DNA of 6,176 nt from Microscillaceae bacterium (GCA_003449595.1 DMHB01000170.1:1-6176); one strand, 5' to 3'; counted from the first letter of the stretch, positions 1 through 5,888 are shown. Notes: generated by a model from the letters alone, not told the origin. Program-made: numbers and translations.

Positions 1-2
1 GA

Positions 3-74
3 ACAGGAAATGCGGGGGAATTTATAATACAATTTGATCAAAAATTTGTAGAACACTTTACCAAGATTTTGTAA
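3..74 (+). CDS. possible C-terminal fragment of an upstream gene (partial, 5' end outside window)
   Basis: Frame 3 is open from the window edge to a TAA at 72-74 and reads TGNAGEFIIQFDQKF followed by VEHFTKIL, which looks like a plausible protein C-terminus. The stop falls in the loop of the terminator hairpin at 52-88, so the last codons would also encode the hairpin's left arm. A competing reading is frame 1, which stops at 25-27 and leaves the usual gap before the terminator. Twenty-three codons are too few to assign a family or to decide between the frames. The terminator itself argues that some plus-strand gene ends here. Confidence 0.25.
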   Translation, partial: TGNAGEFIIQFDQKFVEHFTKIL

Positions 75-90
75 TTTGGTAGAGTGTTTT
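52..90 (+). terminator. strong rho-independent terminator of the gene upstream of the window
   Basis: The arms 52-64 (AACACTTTACCAA) and 76-88 (TTGGTAGAGTGTT) form a 13-bp stem with a single G-U pair and a loop of about 11 bases. Four Ts run from 87 to 90, with more T-rich sequence after. The T tract is on the plus-strand 3' side only, so it terminates rightward transcription. It sits only 24 bases before the next start codon, which leaves little room for a promoter between the two. Confidence 0.75.
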
Positions 91-114
91 CTGTTTCAAT
101 TACCAACTTAAATT

Positions 115-1227
115 ATGACCCCTACGAACGAAAACCCTGCAAACGACCCTAAACTTTACGACAAGAACGACAACCAACTGAGCCTTACCCTGCACAAGGC
201 AGTGGCCAATGCAGAATTGTTGTTGAGTTATGCTACCGAGCAAGGCATTGACTTAGACCCCAAAATCATCGAAAATGTGGTCAAAGCTAAATACACTGAA
301 CAAAATCAGACCTGGACACCCGAGCAAGAAACGCAGTTTTGGGAGACTTTCCACCACCTTACCCGCGCCGTACAGCCGGTAACCATCGAAAGTGTATTGG
401 CTGCTACCCAAGAGCAAATTGTGTCGATTTATTGGTTTTCTAAGCTCTTCAGGCTCAAATCAAAACTTACCTTGGCTTCGCGGGCGGTTCGGGTGCATAC
501 GTTTGGGGCTTTTTTGTCGCTGCTGCTGCTGCTGATTTTTCAGGTATATTTTATCATCATTTCTTCCTTTATCAAAGAAGTGGACAACCTGCAACAAGAG
601 CGCAATAAATTGGAAGACCGCAACACACAGTTGCTCAAAATGGCTGAAAAAGACAAAAATATCACTTTTGAAATCGCCAAATTAGGGTCAATGTTCGACG
701 AAAACGACTCGCAAATCAGGGTCAATTTAGAAATGTTAGGGCAATGGCAATATCTCATTGCGCGCTATGTGTTTGGCAGCACGGTATCGATCCCGAAACC
801 AAGCAATACCAATATTTCTGCTTTAAACTTGTCTAACCAAACCTACCGCAAAGAACTTCAAAACTATGGAAGGGTACAGTTGCAAGTAGCCCAACAAATT
901 GTCAATATTTTGCAACTCTATGTGCTGCCCTTGCTTTATGGAATGCTGGGCGCTTATGTATTCATCTTGCGGGTATTGTCGAAAGACGTAAAACAGCAAA
1001 CTTATTCGCAAGATTCGGAAATCAACTACCGTTTGCGGATTAGCTTGGGCATCTTGGCTGGGTTGGCAGTAGGGCTTTTGTTTGCCCCAAGCGAAACCAA
1101 AAGTCTTTCTTCTTTGAACCTTTCGCCCTTGAGTTTGGCCTTTGTGGCGGGCTATGCCATCGAAGTATTGTTTACGGCCATCGACCAATTTATTACGGCC
1201 ATCAGCAAAGGACCACGCGAGGGTTGA
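115..1227 (+). CDS. multi-pass inner-membrane protein of unknown function with internal coiled coil
   Basis: A 370-residue protein that I do not recognise as a named family. The N-terminal 125 residues are soluble, charged and probably helical, with no signal peptide. A strongly hydrophobic helix spans about 129-152 and contains five consecutive Leu codons. It is followed by a charged coiled-coil-like stretch at about 153-182 (KEVDNLQQERNKLEDRN), then a polar region to about 260. The C-terminal third is a three-helix membrane module: about 264-287 (YVLPLLYGMLGAYVFILR), 308-325 and 338-360 (LAFVAGYAIEVLFTAIDQFI). The LPLLYGMLGAYVF and AGYAIEVLF segments look like conserved-family sequence rather than random hydrophobicity. 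The ATG at 115 is the first in frame after the upstream terminator, with no Shine-Dalgarno, which is normal in Bacteroidota. A structural, sensor or scaffold role at the cytoplasmic membrane is possible, but nothing here fixes one. The next gene has its own promoter, so this is probably a single-gene unit. Confidence 0.85.
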   Translation: MTPTNENPANDPKLYDKNDNQLSLTLHKAVANAELLLSYATEQGIDLDPKIIENVVKAKYTEQNQTWTPEQETQFWETFHHLTRAVQPVTIESVLAATQEQIVSIYWFSKLFRLKSKLTLASRAVRVHTFGAFLSLLLLLIFQVYFIIISSFIKEVDNLQQERNKLEDRNTQLLKMAEKDKNITFEIAKLGSMFDENDSQIRVNLEMLGQWQYLIARYVFGSTVSIPKPSNTNISALNLSNQTYRKELQNYGRVQLQVAQQIVNILQLYVLPLLYGMLGAYVFILRVLSKDVKQQTYSQDSEINYRLRISLGILAGLAVGLLFAPSETKSLSSLNLSPLSLAFVAGYAIEVLFTAIDQFITAISKGPREG

Positions 1228-1261
1228 TTTTATTTTTTTGACAGACAGCCACTAACTTTTT

Positions 1262-1293
1262 TTTGCCAATTCCCGTAAAGGTATTTTACTTTG
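1262..1293 (+). promoter_or_regulatory. Bacteroidota-type promoter for the beta-barrel gene
   Basis: TTTG at 1262-1265 (-33 element) lies 20 bases before TTACTTTG at 1286-1293, which matches the TAnnTTTG -7 consensus at all but the second position. Transcription would start near 1300, giving a leader of about 25 bases before the ATG at 1325. The spacing is within the 17-23 range known for Bacteroidota sigma-A promoters. The assignment rests on consensus matching only. Confidence 0.55.
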
Positions 1294-1324
1294 CGAACAT
1301 TTTAATCACTTTAATCTTACTAAA

Positions 1325-1954
1325 ATGAGAAATCTATTTTTTGGATTCATTTTTTGTCTTTTTCTTATTTCAAATTTAGCCAATGCGCAAGTATCAAGTG
1401 GGCAAATTTTCATCGGTGGCGATTTTAGTTTAAGCGCTACTACGTTTGAAGGTAATAGTAACCAAAATGCCACCAGTTTTTCTTTAGTGCCTAATGTTGG
1501 TTTTATGTTGAGTGATCGTTTTGCTTTAGGTTTGGGCTTAGGCTATCGCCAAGCGCAAGTCAGTACACCTACTGGTGTCAACACCATCAATACCATCACC
1601 AATGGAACTTTCCAAGTTGCGCCCTTCTTGCGTTATTATGTGCCAACTTCAAGCGAGCAATTTGCATTCTTTGCCCAGTTCCGTGCTGAATTAGGCTTTG
1701 GTAGCACCCGCAACGAACAGCTGAACACTACTACCAACGTGCGTACCAGCACCAGCGCCGGGCTGACTACTGCCGATATTTTCATTTCACCAAACTTTGC
1801 CTTCTTCCCTACCCCACACTGGGCCATCGAATTGGGCGTGCGCGGCATTGGTGTAAGCATTACCGATCCCGAAGGAAACAATAACACCACCACCACTTTT
1901 GAATTAGGACTTAATTCATTTGCTCCACGCATTGGTTTGCAATATTTCTTCTAA
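1325..1954 (+). CDS. small outer-membrane beta-barrel protein (OMP_b-brl / porin-like)
   Basis: A 209-residue precursor. Residues 1-21 are a classic signal peptide: MRN, then a Phe/Leu-rich core, ending LANA before Gln22. The mature part of about 188 residues alternates beta-strand stretches (for example FSLVPNVGFML, FALGLGLGYRQAQV, FQVAPFLRYYV, FAFFAQFRAELGFG, WAIELGVRGIGVSI) with Asn/Thr-rich turns such as GNSNQNATS and EGNNNTTTT. It ends in RIGLQYFF, an aromatic C-terminal strand of the kind recognised by the BAM assembly machinery. Size and strand count fit an eight-stranded barrel of the OmpA/OmpW-like outer-membrane beta-barrel families common in Bacteroidota. No OmpA peptidoglycan-binding domain follows. 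The substrate or partner is unknown; it may be structural or a narrow channel. It has its own promoter and terminator, so it is likely monocistronic. Confidence 0.85.
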   Translation: MRNLFFGFIFCLFLISNLANAQVSSGQIFIGGDFSLSATTFEGNSNQNATSFSLVPNVGFMLSDRFALGLGLGYRQAQVSTPTGVNTINTITNGTFQVAPFLRYYVPTSSEQFAFFAQFRAELGFGSTRNEQLNTTTNVRTSTSAGLTTADIFISPNFAFFPTPHWAIELGVRGIGVSITDPEGNNNTTTTFELGLNSFAPRIGLQYFF

Positions 1955-1977
1955 ACCAATCTACTTCGACATATTTC

Positions 1978-2014
1978 AAACCGGCGGGCTGCTTGCAGTT
2001 TGCCGGTTTTTTTT
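1978..2014 (+). terminator. rho-independent terminator after the beta-barrel gene
   Basis: AAACCGGC at 1978-1985 pairs with GCCGGTTT at 2002-2009, and G-U pairs could extend the stem inward. An unbroken T tract runs from 2007 to 2014. It lies 24 bases after the TAA of the barrel gene. Confidence 0.85.
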
Positions 2015-2094
2015 GTGTAAGGCACAGCCCCAACGGTGTAAACTTCTTATTTTCGTGTTACTAAATCCTTTGTTCTCCAAATAACTTTCTCTTT

Positions 2095-3081
2095 ATGCTT
2101 CACCCTATTGCTTCGAGTGTACCTCTACGCCACCTGTGTCTGGCCATTTTACTTGTCGGATGCAACATACAATTGAGTAAGGCGCAAAACGGCTTTACTT
2201 TCGACCAGTTGGCCTACCCCTTCGCTACCCAAACCACTACCTTGGCCAGTGGTATCACCATTGCCTATGCCGATGAGGGAAAAGGCAAGCAGACCTTGAT
2301 CTTCGTACACGGCTTGGGAAGCTACTTGGCTGCCTGGAAAAAAAACATCCCTGCGTTGGCTGCGCATTATAGATGTATTGCCATCGACCTGCCCGGCTAT
2401 GGCAAATCGTCGAAGTCGAGCGATTATGCTTGCGATATGCAGTTTTATGCTTCGGTCTTGGCCGATTTTGTGAAACAACTTCAGCTTACAAATGTGGTGC
2501 TGGTGGGGCATTCGATGGGCGGGCAAATCAGCCTGACTGCTGCCCTCAACTATCCCGAACTCTTTGATAAATTGGTGCTGATAGCGCCTGCCGGTTTAGA
2601 AACTTTTCAGGAAAGCCAAGGGGCTTTGCTCAAACAATTTACCCAAGCGGCTATGATCAAGGCGACAACAGACGATAAAATTATGCAAAATTTGGCTTTG
2701 GGATTCTACGAAAACAAAACCCCCGACGAAGCCCTGTTTATGGCCAACGACCGCATTGCTATCAAACAAGCTCCCGATTTTGATGCCTATTGCCAGTGTG
2801 TAGAACGCAATGTGGCCGGAATGCTTGACCAACCTGTGGCGGCTCGGCTGCCTGAAATCAAACAACCGGTGCTGCTGGTTTTTGGCAACAACGATGCGCT
2901 GATTCCTAACAAGTTGCTCAATCCGCAGCTTACTGTTTACACCGTAGTTGAGCAAGCCTTGGAAGACTTGAGCGGGGCAGCGAAGCATATTTTGATACTT
3001 ATGCCGCAAGCCGGCCACATGGTTCAGTTTGAACAGGCCGAAAGACTGAACAAAGACATCATAGATTTTGTAGGCAAGTAG
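2095..3081 (+). CDS. exported alpha/beta hydrolase (serine hydrolase)
   Basis: A 328-residue alpha/beta-hydrolase-fold enzyme, probably an esterase, lipase or related hydrolase; the substrate cannot be read from sequence. Visible landmarks: the oxyanion-hole HG at residues 72-73 (FVHGLGSY), DLPGYGKSS at about 98-106, the nucleophile elbow GHSMGG with Ser140, the acid Asp267 in FGNNDALIP, and His308 in AGHMVQFE. The triad is complete. The segment between about 165 and 250 is the helical cap that shapes substrate choice. The N-terminus is an export signal with two possible readings: a lipobox LVGC with Cys23, or signal peptidase I cleavage after SKA before Gln31. Either puts the enzyme outside the cytoplasm, in the periplasm or as a lipoprotein. 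The ATG at 2095 is chosen because the signal sequence follows it directly. The gene is flanked by terminators on both sides, so it is probably transcribed alone. It converges on the aldehyde dehydrogenase gene. Confidence 0.9.
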   Translation: MLHPIASSVPLRHLCLAILLVGCNIQLSKAQNGFTFDQLAYPFATQTTTLASGITIAYADEGKGKQTLIFVHGLGSYLAAWKKNIPALAAHYRCIAIDLPGYGKSSKSSDYACDMQFYASVLADFVKQLQLTNVVLVGHSMGGQISLTAALNYPELFDKLVLIAPAGLETFQESQGALLKQFTQAAMIKATTDDKIMQNLALGFYENKTPDEALFMANDRIAIKQAPDFDAYCQCVERNVAGMLDQPVAARLPEIKQPVLLVFGNNDALIPNKLLNPQLTVYTVVEQALEDLSGAAKHILILMPQAGHMVQFEQAERLNKDIIDFVGK

Positions 3082-3109
3082 CCCCACCTCGCCGAACAAA
3101 CCCCACAAA

Positions 3110-3142
3110 AAAACTCCTCAACCTGATAAGCTGAGGAGTTTT
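3110..3142. terminator. bidirectional rho-independent terminator between convergent genes
   Basis: AAAACTCCTCA at 3110-3120 pairs perfectly with TGAGGAGTTTT at 3132-3142, an 11-bp stem with an 11-base loop. On the plus strand the stem runs into TTTTATATTTTA. On the minus strand the A run at 3107-3113 becomes seven Ts. It sits 28 bases after the hydrolase stop and 29 bases beyond the dehydrogenase stop, so it can end both transcripts. Confidence 0.85.
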
Positions 3143-3171
3143 ATATTTTAAAAAACGTTTTGAAAACTGCT

Positions 3172-4614
3172 TTAAGACATCTTCAAAAACATTTTAATCT
3201 GGCTCATAGTCTTGGCAGTATAAGGCGGATACAAGCCTTTGATAAGCCCCGACAATCCCCAACGGGTCAGTACGGCGCGCTCGTTAGAGAAGCCAATGAA
3301 TCCGTGTAGTCCGTGGGTTTTGCCAATGCCGCTGTTGTTCACTCCGCCGAAAGGCAAATCGGGGTTGGCAATGTGCATCAAAGTTTCGTTGACGCTGGTG
3401 CCGCCCGCAGTGGTGTTTTTCAGCAAAAATTCGCGGTTTTGCTTGCTCTTTCCGAAAATATACATCGCCAAAGGCTTGGGCTTGGTGTTGATATAATCGG
3501 TGGCTTCTTGCAAGGTTTTGTACGATTTGATGGGCAGGATGGGGCCAAAGATTTCTTCGTGCATTACCTCCATTTCGTCGCTGACGTTGGTAAGCAACGT
3601 AGGAGCCACGTAATTGTCCGAAGCATCGGCCTGACCGCCTTCGGCTACTTGTGCGCCTTTCGTAATGGCATCGTCCAATAGCTTTTTCACACGGTTGAAA
3701 TGACGCTGGTTCACAATGCGCGGCAGTGAGGTAGATTGCTGTACATCGCCTTTGTCGCCATAAAACTGCTGGATGGTTTTGCGCATCGTTTCTACAAAAT
3801 TGTCTTTTACGCTGTCGTGTACCAACACATAGTCGGGCGCGATACAAGTTTGGCCACAGTTCAAAAATTTGCCATAGGTAATCTTGTTAGCGGCATCTTG
3901 TAAGTCGGTAGTTTCATCGACTACCACCGGCGATTTGCCACCCAACTCTAAGGTTACAGAGGTAAGGTTTTCGGCAGCCGCACGCATCACCACCTTGCCC
4001 AATTGGGGGCTTCCTGTAAAGAAAATATGGTCGAAAGGCTGTTTGAGCAACTCGGTAGCTACCGAAGCATCGCCTTCAAAAACAGCTACTTCTTCTTCTT
4101 TGAACAACTTGGCCAGCATACGCTTGATGAGCGCCGAGGTGTGTGGGGTGATTTCGGAAGGCTTCAAAATGGCTGTATTCCCGGCGGCAATGGCATATAC
4201 CAAGGGGTCGATGGCCAAATTGAAGGGATAGTTCCACGGCGAAATGATGAGTACTACGCCTTTGGGTTCGTAAACAATGCGCGAGCTGCTGCCTACCAAA
4301 TTGAGCGGCGTAGGCACGCGGCGGGGCTTCATCCACTTGTGCAGGTGCTTGCAGGCGTGGGTGATGGACGACAAAATATTGAGCGTTTCGCCCAAGTCGG
4401 CCTCGGCTGGGGCTTTGCGGAAATCTTTATAAACAGCGTCGTGAATTTCTTCGCGGTGCTCTAATACCAATTGTTTGAGGGCTTTCAGCTTGGCGATGCG
4501 CTGCTGGGCGGTGCTGTGGCGGAGGCTGGGCGCAAATTTTTTCTGCGCTGCAAAAATACGGGCTACTTCGTTCGACAAAGCTACCTCGGATACGGCTAAC
4601 GTTTCATTTGACAT
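3172..4614 (-). CDS. aldehyde dehydrogenase, class 3 (ALDH3)-like
   Basis: A 480-residue NAD(P)-dependent aldehyde dehydrogenase that oxidises aldehydes to carboxylic acids. There is no signal peptide, so it is cytoplasmic. The full ALDH motif series is present: SPWNYPFNL with Asn128, ILKPSE with Lys151 (cofactor binding), FTGSPQLGK at about 199-207, LELGGKSP with general base Glu223, NCGQTCIAPDY with catalytic Cys257, EEIFGPILP at 353-361, and LPFGGVNNSGIGKTHG at about 420-435. The GQTCIAPDY form, the 34-residue Glu-Cys spacing and the YPPYT tail near 462-466 point to the ALDH3 branch (fatty or aromatic aldehyde and coniferyl-aldehyde types) rather than the longer ALDH1/2 type. Length fits that branch. 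Physiological substrate and NAD/NADP choice are not readable, and no pathway partner is adjacent. A likely role is detoxification of lipid-derived or other aldehydes. It starts at the ATG at 4612-4614 with no Shine-Dalgarno and is divergent from the transglutaminase-like gene. Confidence 0.95.
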   Translation of the reverse strand: MSNETLAVSEVALSNEVARIFAAQKKFAPSLRHSTAQQRIAKLKALKQLVLEHREEIHDAVYKDFRKAPAEADLGETLNILSSITHACKHLHKWMKPRRVPTPLNLVGSSSRIVYEPKGVVLIISPWNYPFNLAIDPLVYAIAAGNTAILKPSEITPHTSALIKRMLAKLFKEEEVAVFEGDASVATELLKQPFDHIFFTGSPQLGKVVMRAAAENLTSVTLELGGKSPVVVDETTDLQDAANKITYGKFLNCGQTCIAPDYVLVHDSVKDNFVETMRKTIQQFYGDKGDVQQSTSLPRIVNQRHFNRVKKLLDDAITKGAQVAEGGQADASDNYVAPTLLTNVSDEMEVMHEEIFGPILPIKSYKTLQEATDYINTKPKPLAMYIFGKSKQNREFLLKNTTAGGTSVNETLMHIANPDLPFGGVNNSGIGKTHGLHGFIGFSNERAVLTRWGLSGLIKGLYPPYTAKTMSQIKMFLKMS

Positions 4615-4682
4615 ACTTTTCGGGGGTTAGTGTTTAGCGTGCTCTGTTGTAAAGTGATATAGACTTCTTTAAGTCATTGACT

Positions 4683-4690
4683 CAAATATA
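4683..4690 (-). promoter_or_regulatory. putative -7 element of the aldehyde dehydrogenase promoter
   Basis: Read on the minus strand this is TATATTTG, a perfect TAnnTTTG match. It would start transcription near 4678, giving a leader of about 63 bases. No TTTG lies at the expected 17-23 base spacing upstream; the nearest candidates (CAAA on the plus strand at 4697 and 4720) are too close or too far. The -33 element is therefore weak or absent, possibly implying an activator or a chance match. Confidence 0.4.
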
Positions 4691-4732
4691 CAATTTCAAA
4701 AGGTATAAATCCTACATTTCAAATTTTGTGGG

Positions 4733-4745
4733 GCAAAAATTTTGC
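4733..4745. repeat. short perfect inverted repeat in the divergent promoter region
   Basis: GCAAAA-A-TTTTGC is a perfect inverted repeat with 6-base arms and one central base. A related CAAATTTTG sits just upstream at 4720-4728. The repeat overlaps the TTTG taken as the -33 element of the rightward promoter, so a protein bound here could affect that promoter. No regulator is identified, and the region is AT-rich, so chance is a real alternative. Confidence 0.35.
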
Positions 4746-4770
4746 TTATGTTAATTTAATGTTAACTTTA
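4741..4770 (+). promoter_or_regulatory. putative promoter of the transglutaminase-like gene
   Basis: TTTG at 4741-4744 is followed 18 bases later by TAACTTTA at 4763-4770, which matches TAnnTTTG except at the last base. Transcription would begin near 4777, giving a leader of about 29 bases before the ATG at 4806. Confidence 0.45.
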
Positions 4771-4799
4771 CGTTATCAAATACAACATTATCTTAACAT
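4748..4799. repeat. ATGTTAA direct repeats with an inverted copy
   Basis: ATGTTAA occurs at 4748-4754 and again at 4759-4765, exactly 11 bases apart, about one helical turn. The inverted form TTAACAT occurs at 4793-4799, just before the start codon. The first two copies lie between and over the proposed -33 and -7 elements, so the set could be an operator. The motif is short and AT-rich. Confidence 0.35.
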
Positions 4800-4805
4800 A
4801 GAAAG

Positions 4806-5531
4806 ATGGCAATAAGCAAGCGATTTTGTTGGAGCTACTGGCTACTTGGCTTGGCTTTGGTAGGACACCCCACTCGTGGGCAAGAAAACAATTGGGCTTT
4901 GTTTTTATTGCCTGAGCAATATTCCTATGTACAATATACTGCCGATTTGGCGCAACAACTCCAACAGAAAAAGAAGCATTACAAGTCGGACGAGCGATTT
5001 TTGCGGCTTTGTCTGGCCGAAATCCATACCCGCTTCCTGCATCAATACCAACCTTATGCTACTTTGTCCGAAACCCTGAGCCAAGGGCGCTACAACTGTG
5101 TGTCGGCGGTGGCTTTGGTGGGGCTGCTGCTGACCGACTTGGGCTACCGCGTTGACCTGCAAGAAGCGCCTCTGCATACTTTTCTATGGGTAGAAGTAGG
5201 CAAGCAACGGTGGTTGGTCGAGCCGACCGATGCCGCCAATGGCCTGACCACCACCGACGAAGGCATTGCCCAAAGGATGGCCGCCTACCAAGCTCCTTTG
5301 GCGCAACTGAGCATTGCGGCGCAGCTGTTTCCTTATAGCATCGACTTTCAACAGCTGGCAGGATTACAAGCTTTCAACGAGGCAGTGGTGGCCTACAACA
5401 GCCGCCACTATGTGCAAGCGGCCTACCACTTAGGCGAAGCCGAGAAAGCCTATCCGCACTGGCGGGTAGAGGTGTTGCAAGCACGCAATCGGAAAATGTT
5501 GGCTTCTATCTCTGCTTCGCGGCAGCCCTGA
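4806..5531 (+). CDS. exported transglutaminase-like protein with C-terminal TPR-like helices
   Basis: A 241-residue protein. The N-terminus has a signal-peptide shape: a basic start, hydrophobic YWLLGLALVG at about 11-20, and probable cleavage around residue 25. The central domain matches the transglutaminase/papain-like fold by its ordered Cys-His-Asp motifs: Cys98 in GRYNCVSAVAL, His124 in PLHTFLWVEV, and Asp142 in WLVEPTDA. The Cys heads a helix, and the His and Asp lie on following strands, as in that superfamily. The C-terminal part at about 186-225 (FNEAVVAYNSRHYVQAAYHL) resembles one TPR repeat. Such proteins usually act as cysteine proteases or amidases on peptides, but some are inactive binding proteins; which applies here is unknown. 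It probably acts in the periplasm. The ATG at 4806 is preceded by A-rich AACATAGAAAG. It has its own putative promoter and is divergent from the aldehyde dehydrogenase. Confidence 0.75.
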   Translation: MAISKRFCWSYWLLGLALVGHPTRGQENNWALFLLPEQYSYVQYTADLAQQLQQKKKHYKSDERFLRLCLAEIHTRFLHQYQPYATLSETLSQGRYNCVSAVALVGLLLTDLGYRVDLQEAPLHTFLWVEVGKQRWLVEPTDAANGLTTTDEGIAQRMAAYQAPLAQLSIAAQLFPYSIDFQQLAGLQAFNEAVVAYNSRHYVQAAYHLGEAEKAYPHWRVEVLQARNRKMLASISASRQP

Positions 5532-5554
5532 TTTTTTCTTCACACGGATTTAAT

Positions 5555-5584
5555 TTTATGCTTGGCGCAAAACCGTTATTTTTG
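5555..5584 (+). promoter_or_regulatory. putative promoter of the ferredoxin gene
   Basis: TATTTTTG at 5577-5584 is a perfect TAnnTTTG -7 element. TTTA at 5555-5558, 18 bases upstream, is a three-of-four match to the -33 TTTG. The start would fall near 5591, giving a leader of about 25 bases to the ATG at 5616, close to the leader proposed for the beta-barrel gene. Confidence 0.5.
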
Positions 5585-5615
5585 GCCATTGTAAATTCAT
5601 AGATCCCCAAATTGT

Positions 5616-5888
5616 ATGTCAGCCAAAATCCGCCAAAACCCCCAACAAGTGCTCGTTTTCTGCAAAGGCAGCGCTTGTAAAAAAGCCAACAAACACCATA
5701 TCAAGCATTGCAAAGACCAACTCAAGGCGCACAAACTGCAAAAAACCACTGAGATTTTGAAGATGAGCTGCACAGGCCGCTGCAAAGCCGCCCCGGTGAT
5801 GTGTTTTCAGCCCGCCAACGTTTGGCTGTTAGATTTCGACAAAGCCGAGTTAGATCAGCAGTTGGAGGCGGTTTTGTTGGGGGAGTGA
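5616..5888 (+). CDS. small thioredoxin-like [2Fe-2S] ferredoxin
   Basis: A 90-residue cytoplasmic protein with the cysteine layout of thioredoxin-fold [2Fe-2S] proteins (the NuoE / Aquifex-type ferredoxin group). Cys16 and Cys21 are spaced C-x4-C in VFCKGSACKK after the first strand. Cys52 and Cys56 are spaced C-x3-C in MSCTGRCKAAPVM. The CTGRCKAAP turn followed by a V-M-C-F strand is typical of the second half of the cluster site. Two further cysteines, Cys32 and Cys63, are not expected ligands. The stretch from about 17 to 43 is very rich in Lys and His. Such ferredoxins carry single electrons between redox enzymes; the partner is not visible here. Size matches stand-alone members and is much shorter than full NuoE. 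The ATG at 5616 leaves ten residues before the first strand. The next gene starts 66 bases downstream and could be co-transcribed. Confidence 0.8.
   Translation: MSAKIRQNPQQVLVFCKGSACKKANKHHIKHCKDQLKAHKLQKTTEILKMSCTGRCKAAPVMCFQPANVWLLDFDKAELDQQLEAVLLGE

Noticed and set aside
72..79. TAATTTGG as a -7 element for the membrane-protein gene
   Set aside because: It lies inside the terminator hairpin with a 23-base spacing to TTTG at 45-48. This is possible but not supportable over the terminator explanation.
520..534. Five tandem CTG triplets
   Set aside because: They encode five Leu residues in a transmembrane helix. Gain or loss of a triplet would keep the frame, so this is not a phase-variation switch.
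2048..2055. TATTTTCG as a -7 promoter element for the alpha/beta hydrolase
   Set aside because: It matches seven of eight positions, but the nearest TTTG upstream is 32 bases away, outside the usual spacing. The gene probably has a promoter here, since a terminator precedes it, but the element is not identified.
2596..3108. A 170-codon minus-strand open frame antisense to the alpha/beta hydrolase
   Set aside because: It overlaps a gene with a full catalytic triad on the plus strand and would read through the end of the bidirectional terminator region. Composition looks like an antisense artefact.
3152..3161. AAAACGTTTT palindrome just beyond the aldehyde dehydrogenase stop
   Set aside because: A ten-base AT-rich palindrome next to a proven hairpin; expected by chance and without G-C content for a stable stem.
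3284..3847. A 187-codon minus-strand open frame overlapping the aldehyde dehydrogenase
   Set aside because: It lies entirely inside the dehydrogenase gene in another frame of the same strand. Its product is Arg/His/Gln-rich, as expected from reading a coding sequence out of frame, with no domain.
4003..4464. A 153-codon plus-strand open frame antisense to the aldehyde dehydrogenase
   Set aside because: It is a shadow of a real gene with complete catalytic motifs. The product resembles no family and has no promoter or terminator of its own.
5510..5540. Small hairpin CTGC-loop-GCAG followed by a T run after the transglutaminase-like gene
   Set aside because: The stem is only four base pairs, overlaps the coding end, and is separated from the T run; too weak to call a terminator.
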